This document shows positions 1 through 11,606 of a DNA stretch of 64,000 bases, piece after piece (the first letter of the stretch is position 1; every line of letters begins with the position of its first letter). Source of the DNA: Megamerina dolium (lineage: Eukaryota; Arthropoda; Insecta; Diptera; Megamerinidae); NCBI GenBank assembly GCA_963854835.1, contig OY978525.1:87417671-87481670 (forward strand), in the 5' to 3' direction. A program made the translations under genes and the position numbers. The notes under the pieces are model-generated. The model ran no database searches and was not told where the DNA came from. It worked only from the letters and a program-made list of their open reading frames with translations.

Positions 1-232
1 TTTTTTAATTTCCGCAACTTTGTATGGGAGACCCAAAAAGGAGTGGGCGTGGTACACTGATTTTGTGCCATATTATTTCCGACTACCATGTTAATCTAAG
101 TGTCAGTTATGGTTATTCTGGACAGAAGATTGTAGAAGTTACAGCTGTTTCAATTTAAAAGAAGTACAGACACTTTGTATGAGAGCTACGCTAAAAAGTA
201 GGCGTAGCGCACCCACTTTTGGCGAGATTATA

Positions 233-1633
233 CTTACTTACTTACTTATGTGGCCATAACAACCGAATATCGATTTAGGCCGAAAATAACACGCTTCGCC
301 AGCCTTCTCTGTTCTTCGCTAGCTGGCGCCAGTTAGAAATTCCAAGCGCCGTCAGGTTCTCCAGTACTTGGTCTTTCCACCGGAGGTTTGGTCTTCCTCT
401 TCTGCGCCGTCCTCCAGCGGGTTCCGAATATAACACCTTCTTAGCTGGAGCGTGTTCTTCCATTCGCTCGACATGACCTAGCCAGCGCAGCCGCTGGATT
501 TTGATGCGCTTTACTATGTCAATATCGGCATATAGCTCGTACAGCTCATGGTTGTACCTTATTCGGTACTCGCCACCAACGCAAATAGGTCCAAAGATCT
601 TGCGTAGGACTTTTCTCTCGAAAACTCCAAGCATTCGCTCATCCGAGATGGAGATTGTCCAGGCTTCAGCGCCATATGTTAGGACAGGCATGATGAGAGA
701 CTTGTAGAGTGTAGTTTTCGTTCTTCGAGAGAGGGCTCGACTTTTCAATTGCTTACTCAGCTCAAAGTAACACCTGTTAGCAAGAGTTATCCTACGCATG
801 ATCTCCATGCTGACGTCATTACTGCTGTTAATGCTGGTTCCAAGATAGACAAAGCCCCTTACTACTTCAAAAGCGTAATTGTCAACAGTGACGTGCTGTC
901 CAAGACGCCGGGACTCTTTGTTTGTTGACACTAGATACCGCGTCTTGCACTCGTTCACCGTGAGACCCATCCGACACGACTCTCTTTCCAACTCTGAGAA
1001 TGCTGCACTGACTGCTCGCGTGTTCATGCCGATTATGTCAATATCGTCGGCATACGCTAACAGCATGACACTTTTGTTGAAGATAGTGCCATTATGTCGT
1101 AGATCAGCAGCTCGTATTATTTTCTCCATAATAAGATTGAAGAAGTCGCACGATAACGAATCACCTTGTCTGAAACCCCGTTCGGTATTAAACGGTGCGG
1201 AGAGGTCCTTCCCAATTTTCACTGCACAACGGGAGTTATGCAGTGTCATTCTACAAAGTCGAATGAGCTTTGCAGGAATACCGAACTCAGACATTGTTGC
1301 GTAGAGGTAATCCCTTACCGGACTGTCGAAAGCGGCTTTATAATCAACAAATAGGTGGTGTGTGTCGATCTGTTTTTCTTGGGTCTTCTCCAGGATTTGG
1401 CGCAGTGTGAAAATCTGGTCGATGGTGGATTTACCAGGTCTGAAGCCACACTGATAAGGTCCAATCAGGTTGCTGAGCATAGGCTTCAACCGTTCACACA
1501 GTACGCTCGATAGAACCTTGTATGCGATGCTCAGGAGACTTATTCCACGGTAGTTGGCGTAAATTGTGGGTTCTCCTTTTTTATGTACAGGACAGAGAAC
1601 ACTGAGCCTCCAATCATCAGGCATGCTTTCATC
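233..1633 (-). mobile_element. 5'-truncated RTE-like non-LTR retrotransposon with target duplication
   Basis: The insertion is flanked by a 10-bp direct repeat, cgagattata, at 223-232 and 1634-1643. The 3' end, read on the minus strand, finishes ATGGCCACATAAG followed by TAAG repeats, like the short tandem 3' tails of RTE-clade elements. Only the 3' part is present: the reverse transcriptase (RT) from its finger region to the C-terminus. The endonuclease and 5' UTR are missing, as is usual for target-primed insertions. Two further 3' fragments of the same family lie at 9519-9780 and 39690-40080. Confidence 0.88.
275..1624 (-). CDS. Reverse transcriptase fragment (RTE-like), uninterrupted 449 codons
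   Basis: This is the C-terminal RT of a non-LTR retrotransposon; it would copy its own RNA into DNA at a nicked chromosomal target. Visible motifs in order are PVHKKG and NYRGISLL (RT fingers, residues about 13-31), FRPGKSTIDQI (about 61-71), FVDYKAAFDS with the first catalytic Asp (about 92-101), GFRQGDSLS (about 150-158) and the catalytic AYADDID (about 191-197). The C-terminal tail has GGRRRRGRPNLRWKD. All catalytic Asp residues are kept and there are no internal stops, so the insertion is young. The ATG at 1624 is only the first methionine after the 5' truncation and is not the native start. No endonuclease is present, so the copy cannot move by itself. The clade is inferred from the tail and motifs; a related clade is possible. 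Confidence 0.85.
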   Translation of the reverse strand: MPDDWRLSVLCPVHKKGEPTIYANYRGISLLSIAYKVLSSVLCERLKPMLSNLIGPYQCGFRPGKSTIDQIFTLRQILEKTQEKQIDTHHLFVDYKAAFDSPVRDYLYATMSEFGIPAKLIRLCRMTLHNSRCAVKIGKDLSAPFNTERGFRQGDSLSCDFFNLIMEKIIRAADLRHNGTIFNKSVMLLAYADDIDIIGMNTRAVSAAFSELERESCRMGLTVNECKTRYLVSTNKESRRLGQHVTVDNYAFEVVRGFVYLGTSINSSNDVSMEIMRRITLANRCYFELSKQLKSRALSRRTKTTLYKSLIMPVLTYGAEAWTISISDERMLGVFERKVLRKIFGPICVGGEYRIRYNHELYELYADIDIVKRIKIQRLRWLGHVERMEEHAPAKKVLYSEPAGGRRRRGRPNLRWKDQVLENLTALGISNWRQLAKNREGWRSVLFSA

Positions 1634-2058
1634 CGAGATTATATAATTGTATAATATAACTCTGTGCCAAATATTGTTGTCCCAAGTGGTATATTATGTG
1701 AGTTATAGCAAGTTAAAGATTTTGAAAATTTCGTGGTTAGTCGCTTTGAATGCTTGGTGTGGGCGTGGCTATTGACCGATCATGCCCTATATCAATCCCC
1801 ACCATACCCTTGGATCATAGGTTACTTGTGCCAAATTTCGTCGAAATAGCTCAATATTTACTCAAGTTATCGTGCGAACCAGCCAGGTAACAGACAGACA
1901 GACGGACGGACGGACGAACGGACATCGTTAAATCGAAAATTTAAGCGACGCTGATCACGATAATATATCTATGTCTATATCTCCGGAGATTCCTTCAAGT
2001 GGACACAAACATCTGACCGAAATGAATATACCATGCATATTGCATTATGCAGGGTATA

Positions 2059-3734
2059 AAAATACACAATGAGAATGAAAGAAAAAATACGTGAAACTAT
2101 TTTTATATTGCTTTATTATTTTTCTTAACATTTTTGCAAATACCCACATAAATAGATGAGAATTAGATTTTTACATATGTATGCAGAATATATGCGGAGT
2201 GATTTATCAAAACGTGATAAATCCATTTTTTGCTATTCGAGTTTCTTGCAATTTTTGAATTCTACGGACGGAAATATATTAGAACATACACAGATATTTT
2301 AACAAAGTATTATAAAAACTACAATAAAGAAAATATATATTTATTATTAATATTTTCTACATTAAATTTGGCACAGTAATCATATTCATACACATCAAAA
2401 CGTAATTATTAAATATTATCAATGGGCAAAGATAATGGTGCGATCTAATTTAAAATGCTACTAACCAATAACTACATAGTACCATTACGAAACTAAAATT
2501 CTGCTTCAACACTGTGTTGAAAATCTTTCTTGAATTGCCAACATTTTTGAGAAATGGATTTATCATGTTTTGTAAATTTACACCTAACTCATATATAAAT
2601 GAAGGAAAAATTTATACCTTTTTATATAGTAGGTGAATATATGTATACTTACGTACTGAGTATGTGCGAAAAATTGAAGCAAACTAAAAATGTACTTTGT
2701 ACATTGACCATTTGTTTGCTCTCACACATTTCTTTCTTTTTGTCTTAACGCCCACAAATAATTTGCACGAAAACAATTTCAAATGATGAGGGATTTCACA
2801 TCACATCACATTTACTGAACATTTCACTGTACATATTTCTGTCTATACTACTTAAACGTATATACATTAAGGCTGGTCACATGCTTCACCGTGATATGAT
2901 CGGTCAGTTTGTATGGAAATCCTCTTAAAGGGCAGAGGTAGAGAGTAAGTAAATTCGAAGGAAATGTTCAGGGGCGAATTTTGGGATTTTTGTCGATTTT
3001 CAAAACTTTCAAAACTCAAAACGCTCCATCCCTTAAGGGGTTTCCCATACATAATGAATGTGATAACATCGATAATAGTTGTTCCCAGAAAACATACTTG
3101 CGTACGAAATTTATGGTTTTGTGAAAAACTGCTGCCTTGGGAAGAAATGCTTGAAATGATACAAATTTTATGTTTTTCCCTGATTCTCTGGTAGTCAAAG
3201 TTTTGCTGCTCCCTACAATTTAATTCACCTTAATAATATATGCATACTGATATCGTATGTGAAAAGAAAAAACATTTTAGTCTGTCCATATTGCAAATGT
3301 CATGTTGTTTACTGTTGCTCTTTATGTGTGTGTACGAATGATTCAACAAACAACTCGGAAATTGAAAAATAACCAATCACGTGCTGCTTTTTATTTAATT
3401 TACTGTTTTGCAAAAAAAAAAGAAACATATTATTGTTGTTGTATTGTATGTACTATGACATATGAAATGAGATGGATGAATTCTTTAGAGAAAATAATGC
3501 AATTTATCGGTATATGCATATACTCGTAAGCACATACGATACTTGTACCGATTTAAGCGAGTATCGTGCAATTGTTCGATTCGACTATACTGGTCATTTG
3601 TAGATAGGTATTTAATTTGTAAAATTTGTTATATATTAAGCATGTTTGCGCACAAAGTGCCCAAAAATTTAGAATAGTCGAATTTATGATTAAACTTTGT
3701 TTTCCCATATTACCTAATTATTATTTGCGTTTTA
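2059..3734. other. AT-rich non-coding stretch
   Basis: No exon or gene was recognised. A short inverted pair (gtatggaaatcctcttaa at about 2911 and cccttaaggggtttcccata near 3030) could be a degraded hairpin element. The remainder is AT-rich with scattered poly-A and poly-T. Confidence 0.5.
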
Positions 3735-3738
3735 TTAA

Positions 3739-4196
3739 GGGGGTCCACCTGTGTAAAATTTTTGAAATATGGATTTTTTTTTTACATTTTTCGCATCTTT
3801 AACGAGAGCTTCTACAGGATGAGGAAAAAAGCAATGAAACGAATAATTTTTATAAAAACAACTGCCATTTCTTCAATTTTTAAAATTTCGTCAAAATCCT
3901 ACGTCAGTACCTCAACGATATAAACAGAAATAAGATTTTTTTTTACTTTTTGCGTTTTAGATAACTGGTTCGAGCGGAATCTTGCCCACAATTTCGGTAT
4001 TTCATTTTGAAGGGGTCACTCTGAACGCCCTTAATGAGTACAAGCCTTCGGATCACACTATTGGAAAAATTTACTATTGAAATATAAGCACAAACCTTCA
4101 AAATAACGTAAAACTTATTCTTATTTTCGAATTAGTCTCCTAACGAAAATTCCCGAAAAAGCGTTCGAAATACCGCGCTCACACAGGTGTACCCCC
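3739..4196. mobile_element. TTAA-flanked MITE 1 (piggyBac-like target)
   Basis: This is a 458-bp non-coding element flanked by TTAA at 3735-3738 and 4197-4200. Its ends are inverted repeats: GGGGGTCCACCTGTGT on the left and ACACAGGTGTACCCCC on the right, with one mismatch. TTAA target sites are the hallmark of piggyBac transposases, so it is probably a non-autonomous derivative. Two other elements in the window (40330-42613 and 57727-58619) share the TTAA-GGGGG arrangement. Confidence 0.8.
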
Positions 4197-4200
4197 TTAA

Positions 4201-5646
4201 CTTGCAATTGCATTTGAATTTTTGAGTATGGTAGATCTGGCTCAATAGGTATTTCGTATCAGCACTAATGATAGTGCTAGTCTATATGGAGGCACATACA
4301 CAGGTAGATATTATGAATCACTTGTCCCCGCATGTGACAATCCAAATCAATTCATGTGATGATTAATAATTTTGTTCAAATGATTCATAATAGACACATA
4401 TGTATATAGGTAATATATTGTATAGAATCAATTGATTTGATCCTTCCTTATTCTACATATGTATGTATATACTGTATATTGTATATTTAAAATTGATTCA
4501 CTCATTCTGTCTTCTGGTCTTTGTGTGGTGTTTTAGTAAGAGTAAAACGTAAAAAATTTCAGACATTTTTGTTGAGTTTATATTATGACATGACGTAATC
4601 ACCATGTATTTCAATTCTAGTCGATGGCTAGTTGGTGTTAGTGTTGGTTACATGAAAGTAATGTGTTTGGTAAAAAATTAAAGGAGTACCCTTCTGCTTC
4701 TGATTCACCGTCGTTCTTGAGTTGCTCAATAAGAAATTGTTAAACTCAACCTATCTGGTTGGTGAACGTATCACCTTAGCCGATATTGTAGTATTTGCCA
4801 GTTTATTGCATATTTACCATTGATAGCCAATGGCAGTCGATGGTCGCAATGGGCGCAATGGTGTTTCCAAAAAATATAAGCACGCATAGATAAATATAAT
4901 TCAAAATTTCCATATCACAATTTTCTCGAAATGACATCATATTAATTGCTATTAATTCCCTCAGTATACCATTTATGTTATTGATCATGATCTTGCACAA
5001 TCTATGCGCAAAGAGTAAACAAATTTTTTTGCACTCTTGCTAAACGTACACATCCATATGAATGCACTCATCTAAAACGATATAATATCGGAGTTATCTT
5101 TATTATTTTGGTGGTAAAAAAAAGTGTGTAATCTCTTATGACTGCAAATACATACAATTTATGACAATGCCATTTGCCATATTGTTTTTATGACGTTTAA
5201 TGTTAATGGAAAAAATAATCATAGTTGTGACATGAGAGAATATTTCAGAGAAAATATAAGTATTATTTTGTATATCTCCAATGTTGTTTTATCGTAGTTA
5301 GTAGTTAACATTACTTCATAATTATTTAAATATTTTGTTTTGTTCATAGAAAATTTTTTCTTCAAAAAAAACCTCTGAAAGCTAACGTTGTGTAATAATT
5401 TCAGTGTGAAAAAATTGAATTTCTGTCAACAATTAAGAAACTTCCGGTAATTAAAAAAAAAAAAAAACAAAACAGAACAATTACCTAGTTAATTTTTTAA
5501 ATCAACTAGCCAAAAGTTGGTCGAACGTTGGTCTATTGACGGTGTTAAGCAACCAATGGAGTAGCCAGGGATTAACAAAAATTTTAGGTGATGTTATCAT
5601 TTTTGAGAAAAACCAATAAATCATTTAATTGTGCTCTGAAATGCAG
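4201..5646. other. Non-coding AT-rich stretch
   Basis: No gene is recognisable. The sequence is AT-rich with homopolymer runs (for example around 5450-5466) and no long inverted repeat that I could see. Confidence 0.45.
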
Positions 5647-5659
5647 AATGCATGAAGTA

Positions 5660-6009
5660 AAAAAAAATAAATAAATAAATATGTGGCACTTAAAGCCCCG
5701 AAGGGCTCATTGCCCGAGTTTCTCTTCCATTACTGTTAGGCGTGTTAAATTTTGGACAGTATTAGAAGGGACCTACTTATTTTAGCCGAACGTTCCGAAC
5801 GGCAGAACCCTTGTGAAGCACTTTTTCTGAGTTTTGTCACAGAGTTCTTTCAGAAGCTTTTTCATGTCAAGTTGTTACTGTCGGAAGAATTGCCAATTGC
5901 TTGCCGACAGGTGGGTACCGTTCGAAAGAAAAATCTTTTCGGGAATTGAACCACGACCTACAGATCAGAAGACCAACACGCTAACCGCTGAGCTACGGCA
6001 ACCATGAAA
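5660..6009 (-). mobile_element. tRNA-derived SINE, copy 1
   Basis: On the minus strand the head has the internal pol III A box (TAGCTCAGCGGTTAG, near 5994) and a B-box-like GGTTCAATTCCC. The conserved body follows (cttgccgacaggtgggtacc, around 5900) and then an AT-rich tail at about 5660-5680. A 13-bp target duplication, aatgcatgaagta, flanks it at 5647-5659 and 6010-6022. Compared with the 43 kb copy, a short block after the B box is missing. Confidence 0.88.
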
Positions 6010-6367
6010 AATGCATGAAGTAGCATAATTAAATATGGCCTCAAATTGATTTAAGCGCCTATTCCATTTTAATACATATATTATAAAAGTATGGCTGACT
6101 TGTATGTTTACAATATATAAATACAGTTCTAATACCGTATTGATACATTGTCTAGTTACTTTTAAATACTTTACATTAAGATTTTTTTTTTGGATACGCT
6201 ATAGATAACAGAATACATTGTCAAAATTTCAAGAGTTGCCTTTAGGAACAAGTTGCAATGTATTACTGTAAACCAACATTCATTCATTTAGAAATTCACC
6301 CTATGTATGCAAGTATAGTATATTCTGTTTTCAATACAGTTATCCAATGCAAACATCATCAATGACT

Positions 6368-7624
6368 GAGGGCGGATTGATAAAGAAGCTACCTAAGTAC
6401 GAAAAAAGCAGCACAAACACAAAAACTTTTTTTTTGAAATTGCGATCTGTCAAACGTCAGCTGTTAAAATTTCAACCAAATTCATCGATTAGTTTATTTG
6501 TTGTAGTCGTTTGAAGTAACCAACTTTTGTGTTTCTTGAAAAATGGAAAAAAGCGAATTTCGTGCAGTGATTAAACACTATTATTTGAAAGGGAAAACGG
6601 CGAAAGCGACAAAGGCAAAGCTCGATAAACATTACGGTGCTCCGTCTGCTCCGTCAGATTACATGGTAAAATATTGGATTGCTGAATTTAAACGCGGCCG
6701 AACAAGCGCTGCAACAATACCATCAACAGGAAGGCCAAAAGAGGTGGTTACTGAAGAAAATATGAAGAAAATCCTCGATATCGTTATGCGTGAGATTGTT
6801 GAAATGCTAAACATCTCATATGAACGTTCGTTCAACATTTTGCATGAACATTTGCATATGAAAAAGCTATCGGCAAGATGGGTGCCGCGTTTGCTCAGTG
6901 TCGAACAAAAACGAGTTCGAGAGACCACTTCACAGCGGTGTTTGGACATGATAAAGCGTAATCCTGTTGATTTTTGGCGTCGATTAATAACTGTTGATGA
7001 AACGTGGGTCCACCACTACACACCTGAAACCAAAAATCAATCGAAACAATGGGTGGAAGCTGGTGGAAGTGTGCCGAAGAAGGCGAAGGCAGTGAAATCG
7101 GCTGGCAAGGTTATGGCCACTGTATTTTGGGATGCACTCGGAATATTGCTTATCGATTATCTTGAAAAAGGATCCACAATCACAGGAAAGTATTATCGTG
7201 CATTATTGGATCAATTGAATGATGCAATCAAGAAAAAACGACCACATTTAAAGAAGAAAAAAGTGCTCTTTCTTCAAGACAACGCACCGGTTCACACAGC
7301 ATTAGATACGATGCTAAAATTACGTGAAATACACTTCGAATTGGTTGATCATCCACCTTATAGTCCAGATTTAGCTCTTAGTGACTTTTTCCTGTCTCCA
7401 AACTTGAAAAAATGGCTCGCAGGAAAACGAAGAAGTGATTAACGAAACTAACGCGTATTTTGAGTGGTTCCCGAAATCGTATTATTCAGATGGTATAAAA
7501 AAGTTGGAATATCGTCTTACTAAGTGTGTCGAAGTAAAAGGAGACTATGTTGAGAAATAAATGGTTTTTGAAAAAAAAAAATGTTTTTTTCCTACTTAGG
7601 TAGCTTCATTATCAATCCGCCCTC
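6368..7624 (+). mobile_element. Mariner transposon, nearly full-length copy with both terminal inverted repeats
   Basis: Inverted repeats of about 40 bp lie at 6368-6407 (starting GAGGGCGGATTGATAAAG) and 7584-7624 (ending ATCAATCCGCCCTC), with a few mismatches. The internal gene is a mariner transposase. A clean TA duplication is not visible right at the ends, which suggests small end mutations. A second, inverted copy of the family begins at 63151. Confidence 0.9.
6543..7442 (+). pseudogene. Mariner transposase (DD34D type), frameshifted near the C-terminus
   Basis: This DDE/D transposase would cut and paste its own element at TA sites. The N-terminus has the paired-like helix-turn-helix (HTH) region ending in GRPKEVV. 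Catalytic motifs are VDETWVHHY (first Asp, residue about 151), FLQDNAPVHT (second Asp, about 245) and HPPYSPDLALSDFF (third Asp, about 280); the last normally reads APSD. Two lesions show against the 63 kb copy: an in-frame 21-nt deletion after ILDIVM removes seven residues, and a 14-nt deletion after WLAGK shifts the frame. The remaining C-terminal coding sequence continues to about 7558 in another frame. The protein is therefore truncated and probably inactive. Confidence 0.9.
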
Positions 7625-7626
7625 GT

Positions 7627-8393
7627 ATATACTACGTATAAATGAGAAACCAACCAATAATAAAGAAATTTGAATAAATTTCAATTGATCACAGTTTAAG
7701 CTAGAAAAAATCAGTAAGACCTAGAATTTTCTACAATAAATCATTTTTTGTACAATAATTATTTAATTGAAGTATGTAAATATTACTTGAACAAAATACG
7801 ATAAAACCAATAAACACAATACAATACGAGTACGAACCAAATCTTGTTAACAATTACCATTGATTGCATCACAATTTTGTGCGTCAATATGTCGATATGT
7901 TTTTGTTTTGTTAGTTATTTTGCTTTAATTTAATTAGCAAGCCAAACCTAATATACGTGAAACAAATCACCTAACTAACAGCATTACTCGTAGCCATAAT
8001 TTATTAGACAACAATTTGAACGTGCAGTTTCATGTCAATGCGTTGCGAAATTATATGCATTTGTATATGTAAACAAGACAAATTTGACATTTACCTACAT
8101 ATGTTAAGGGACACTTGTGGTTTTATAGATTTGCATAAGGAATTTAATTAAAAAACAAATGCGTTCAGTGAAATATTTGTGTTTCATGTAATTCAACCCT
8201 TAATTCGTGAATGTTCTTGCACTTGTGTGCATTATATAAAACAGGGTTACTTTTGAGTGTTTCGAAGAAATTATTTTTTAGAAAGTTTTTGCAAAAATAA
8301 GTGGTAAAAACGTAATCATGTCACAAAATTCGTTCGGATGCAGCAGATGAGACATAGATTTGATTCAAATTACTTAATTATTGCAAGTCGACT
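7627..8393. other. Non-coding AT-rich stretch
   Basis: There is no recognisable gene or repeat end between the mariner and the Tc1-like element. Confidence 0.45.
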
Positions 8394-8694
8394 TACAGTA
8401 TGTCAAGAATAAGTTTACACATTGAAAAAAATTCAAATTTTCAACTTTAGCCAAAAACATTAACTTTTATTTCCATATACACATTTTTTTTATTAGTTAC
8501 ATATATTTACAGTATTTATAAAAGATTCATGAAAAAAAATGCAAGTTCTACGAAAAAGAAAAGAAAAATACAACAAAAAGAAATTTTACTCCATTTTTTT
8601 TTTATAATATTTATTAGTTAAAATTTGATAAAGTAAAATATTTAGTATTTAGTATGGCCACCTTTAGCATCTATCACGGATTGTAGCCGTTTAT

Positions 8695-9505
8695 TCATAG
8701 AATAAACCAATTTTTTAGGTCATAATTGCTCGGTATATTTTGCCACTCTTCCAATATAGCAGTTTTAAGTGCTGTACGGTTTTTAGGTTGCCTTTTAGCC
8801 ACTTTTTTCTTTAAGTAGACCCACAGATTTTCAATAGGGTTAAGGTCTGGACTTTGGGCTGGTGTATCCATAACTTTACCGCAGTTATAAAGAAGCCACA
8901 GTCGCACCCTACTCGACTTATGCTTTGGGTCATTATCTTGATAAAATTTGAAATGCGGTTTGCCCTCTCTGATGAACCCGAATTTGTTCTCACTACTGAT
9001 TAAATGACTCTTCAAAATGCCTAAATAATATTGTGCGTCCATGGTTGACTCTATAAAAGTCAATTCTCCTACTCCCCTGCTTGAGATACATCCCCAAATC
9101 ATAATGGACATTTTTCCAAATTTAACAGTAGGAATTATGTGTCGATTTTCTAAAGCTGTTAATGCTTTGCGCCACACTCTGGTCGGTCCATCGTTGTAAT
9201 ACAACATCATTTTTGTTTCGTCACAGAATATTACGTCGTCCCAATATTCATCAGGTTGAGAAATGAGCCTTGAGGCGAAGGAGAAACGTCTTTCAATATT
9301 TTATGCTGATAGCAGTGGCTTCTTATGAGCAACTCTTGATGAGTATTTGTTTCTCAGTATCGCATGTCGTACAGTTTCATGGGAAACCACTATACCACAC
9401 TCTTCCTTGAGTTTCTGCGCAAGCGTTCTGGTCGAAATTTGTGCAGTTCCCTCATCATTAAGCGCTCTGCCCGATCAGTAATTTTAAGCTTAGGGCCACC
9501 TCCAC
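8695..9505 (-). pseudogene. Tc1-like transposase, 5'-truncated with stop and frame lesions
   Basis: Read from high to low coordinates, it begins with GGPKLKITDRAERLMMRE (second HTH of a Tc1 DNA-binding domain, about 9505-9450). It continues through VSHETVRHAILRNKYSSR and then VIFCDETKMM with the first catalytic Asp (about 9220). The second motif is FYQDNDPKHKS (about 8940). The third is SPDLNPIENLW, with Glu as third catalytic residue (DD34E type; about 8840-8820). The longest clean frame is 8695-9210. A TAA stop lies near 9300 in place of a Lys codon, and there is a frame break near 9430. The N-terminal DNA-binding part is absent, so no functional transposase is made. Confidence 0.88.
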
Positions 9506-9518
9506 ACTTTTTGGCTAA

Positions 9519-9780
9519 GCTGGCTAGGTCATGTCGAGCGAATGGAAGAACACGCTCCAGCTAAGAAGGTGTTATATTCGGAACCCGCTGGAGGACGGCG
9601 CAGAAGAGGAAGACCAAACCTCCGGTGGAAAGACCAAGTACTGGAGAACCTGACGGCGCTTGGAATTTCTAACTGGCGCCAGCTAGCGAAGAACAGAGAT
9701 AGCTGGCGAAGCATGTTATTTTCGGCCTAAATCGATATTCGGTTGTTATGGCCACATAAGTAAGTAAGTAAGTAAGTAAG
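9519..9780 (+). mobile_element. RTE-like 3' fragment nested in the Tc1-like element
   Basis: It is a near match to the 3' end of the 233-1633 element in opposite orientation. It encodes the RT tail (HVERMEEHAPAKKVLYSE through GRPNLRWKD) ending at the TAA at about 9728-9730, followed by ggttgttatggccacataag and about five TAAG units. The Tc1 right repeat starts immediately after the TAAG tail. No clear target duplication is visible, so the insertion probably came with a deletion of host-element DNA. Confidence 0.88.
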
Positions 9781-9832
9781 TTGAAAATTTGAATTTTTTT
9801 TCAATGTGTAAACTCATTCTTGACATACTGTA

Positions 9833-11606
9833 TATCGAGAATTTCCTCTATAAAAAGTTTAAATTACCTAAAAAGACCGAATTTTTACAAAAACTACTCT
9901 TCTAACTGAAATGCTTTCAGCGGATTGGCATGCTTTTAGAAGATTTAGAAGAAGAAGATGCTAAATTATATAAAACGTGACGCAATAAGTCACTTTGATT
10001 TACACACCTACACTCTGTTATTGTTCCTTCCAAAGTCCACATTCAAAAGGCATCAAAGTTTTTCTTCGCGTCGCGTTTTACATAATTCCGCAGCTATTAT
10101 TTTGATTAGATCTGTTAATTGACACCACTAATGAGTTGAATGTGTTGTTATATTTTCACCTATACATTGATCATACTTATTGTGGATATATGTATGGTAA
10201 TGAAACTCACAAGTTGTTATTATTACACTGGCTAACTGCGTTTAATACTAATTTATAAATCAGCATCTATTCTTATTACGAAATCTTAGTGTATCTATTT
10301 TTTAGTTACACAATTTCACATTTATTATTTCTGCTCTGCTGATTAACGCATTATTTAATTATTGGGTCTTTGTGAATTGACACCTTCAAGTCATCTTTTC
10401 CTCAAGACACGAATGGAAAGATTTCTTACATACTGTAAGTACCCGCAGTCTCTGCTGTCGCTTGGGGGACGGGTCTATTTTGTGCAACCTTTTTCTAATA
10501 AGTGCACCACCATTCTTGTTGTTTTTTTGTTTTTTTGGGAAACCAGCGAATTACAAGGTTAGTTGAGCAGCTAATTTCTTAAATCATTTTGTAATGTCAC
10601 ATACCATTCTTAAGTAATTCTCTTGGATATAAAAATGTTCAATATATAATTAGATAGATTGTGGGACTCGTCTACTGTGTTTTATTTCAAGTAAATGGCA
10701 AGTGCAGTTGGTAAGTAAATTGGTGTAGGAAAAATCAACCGTTCTTGAAGTGAAATACAAATCAATAGATGAAAATTATCTTTTAAATATCCATTTAGTT
10801 TTGCTATAAGTCTAATACGTCGGCTGATGTAACTTTTCATGCTCCAAAATATTCGAATTTGTCGACCAGTGTTATTACTGGTTATATCGTTCGCTAAGCG
10901 AAATAAAAATCACGTGCACGTTATAAGTGTTAAAATGTTAAACATATTGGTATATAGATACAGAATTGTAGTGCAAATGTGCAAAATTGATGGATCTATT
11001 CTATTGTAGTGTAACTGTGAGGTGTGAATAATTGAAGAGATATTAAATCAACTCATAACAATACCACGTGAATAATATGTGTAGAAGTTGTTTTCATTAT
11101 TGAGTACGATTATCTACATGTTTATTTATTGAATTACTGTCTGTATTTATTTGTATTGTATTTTGTTTTATTCAAATGTTTACACGTTCATACACATTTT
11201 GGTATTCAGGCGCATGCTATCTCCTAGTAGCGTTGATGAGTGCTTCATATTGGAATGGCGTATTGTCAATGTTGCGATATTGGTGTTTGTTGTTATGTGT
11301 TTATGTGTATGGCTCCAAAATTGTTATTGAGAACATGATACACAGTCAAAATAATATTGTTCGAAGAAAAAATGATTGCTGTCTCATCTATCTGTCACTG
11401 TATCGTGTATCACAAAATTGAATTGAATAACATTTTCGTTGGAAAAAAAAAATTGCTTATCCTACGCGAGTACTGTTGTACAAACTAGTACACCTATACA
11501 CTATATTTCAATTTGCTTGCAAAAATTATGTACAAACAAACATATACATATGCATTGCTATTGGTCGTCAATATATATATGTTTTTTTTTTTTGTGATAT
11601 TTGCAG
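9833..11606. other. Non-coding sequence upstream of the first visible Ttd14 exon
   Basis: I looked for the P-loop exon expected upstream of the Ttd14 exon at 11607 and did not find it. The stretch is AT-rich. It probably belongs to a long Ttd14 intron whose 5' exons lie left of the window. Confidence 0.4.

Larger units (their letters stand above)
1..2058 (-). repeat. Dispersed repeat copy A, split by a retrotransposon (1-232 and 1644-2058)
   Basis: The two parts match, in inverse orientation, one continuous repeat at 16688-17935. Shared blocks are the phrase cccatacaaagt, the GTCCGTCCGTC-type run (here cggacggacgg near 1905) and the end gcattatgcagggtataaa at 2043-2061. The other copy has the matching start tataccctgcataatgc. 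The repeat is cut at 232/1644 by the RTE-like insertion. No coding capacity is visible. The family is not named here; such non-coding repeats, with ends reading TATACCCTGCA and its reverse, are common in fly genomes. The left end runs off the window. Confidence 0.75.
8396..9830 (-). mobile_element. Tc1-like transposon with both ends, interrupted by an RTE 3' fragment
   Basis: Near-identical inverted repeats of about 52 bp lie at 8396-8449 (starting CAGTATGTCAAGAATAAG) and 9780-9830 (ending CTTGACATACTG), each flanked by TA (8394-8395, 9831-9832). The CAGT start and TA duplication fit the Tc1 family. The transposase runs on the minus strand. Its 5' part, including the first DNA-binding helices, has been replaced by the RTE fragment at 9519-9780. 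Confidence 0.9.

Noticed and set aside
879..1304. 141-codon open frame opposite the RTE reverse transcriptase
   Set aside because: Antisense shadow of the RT frame; no domain of its own.
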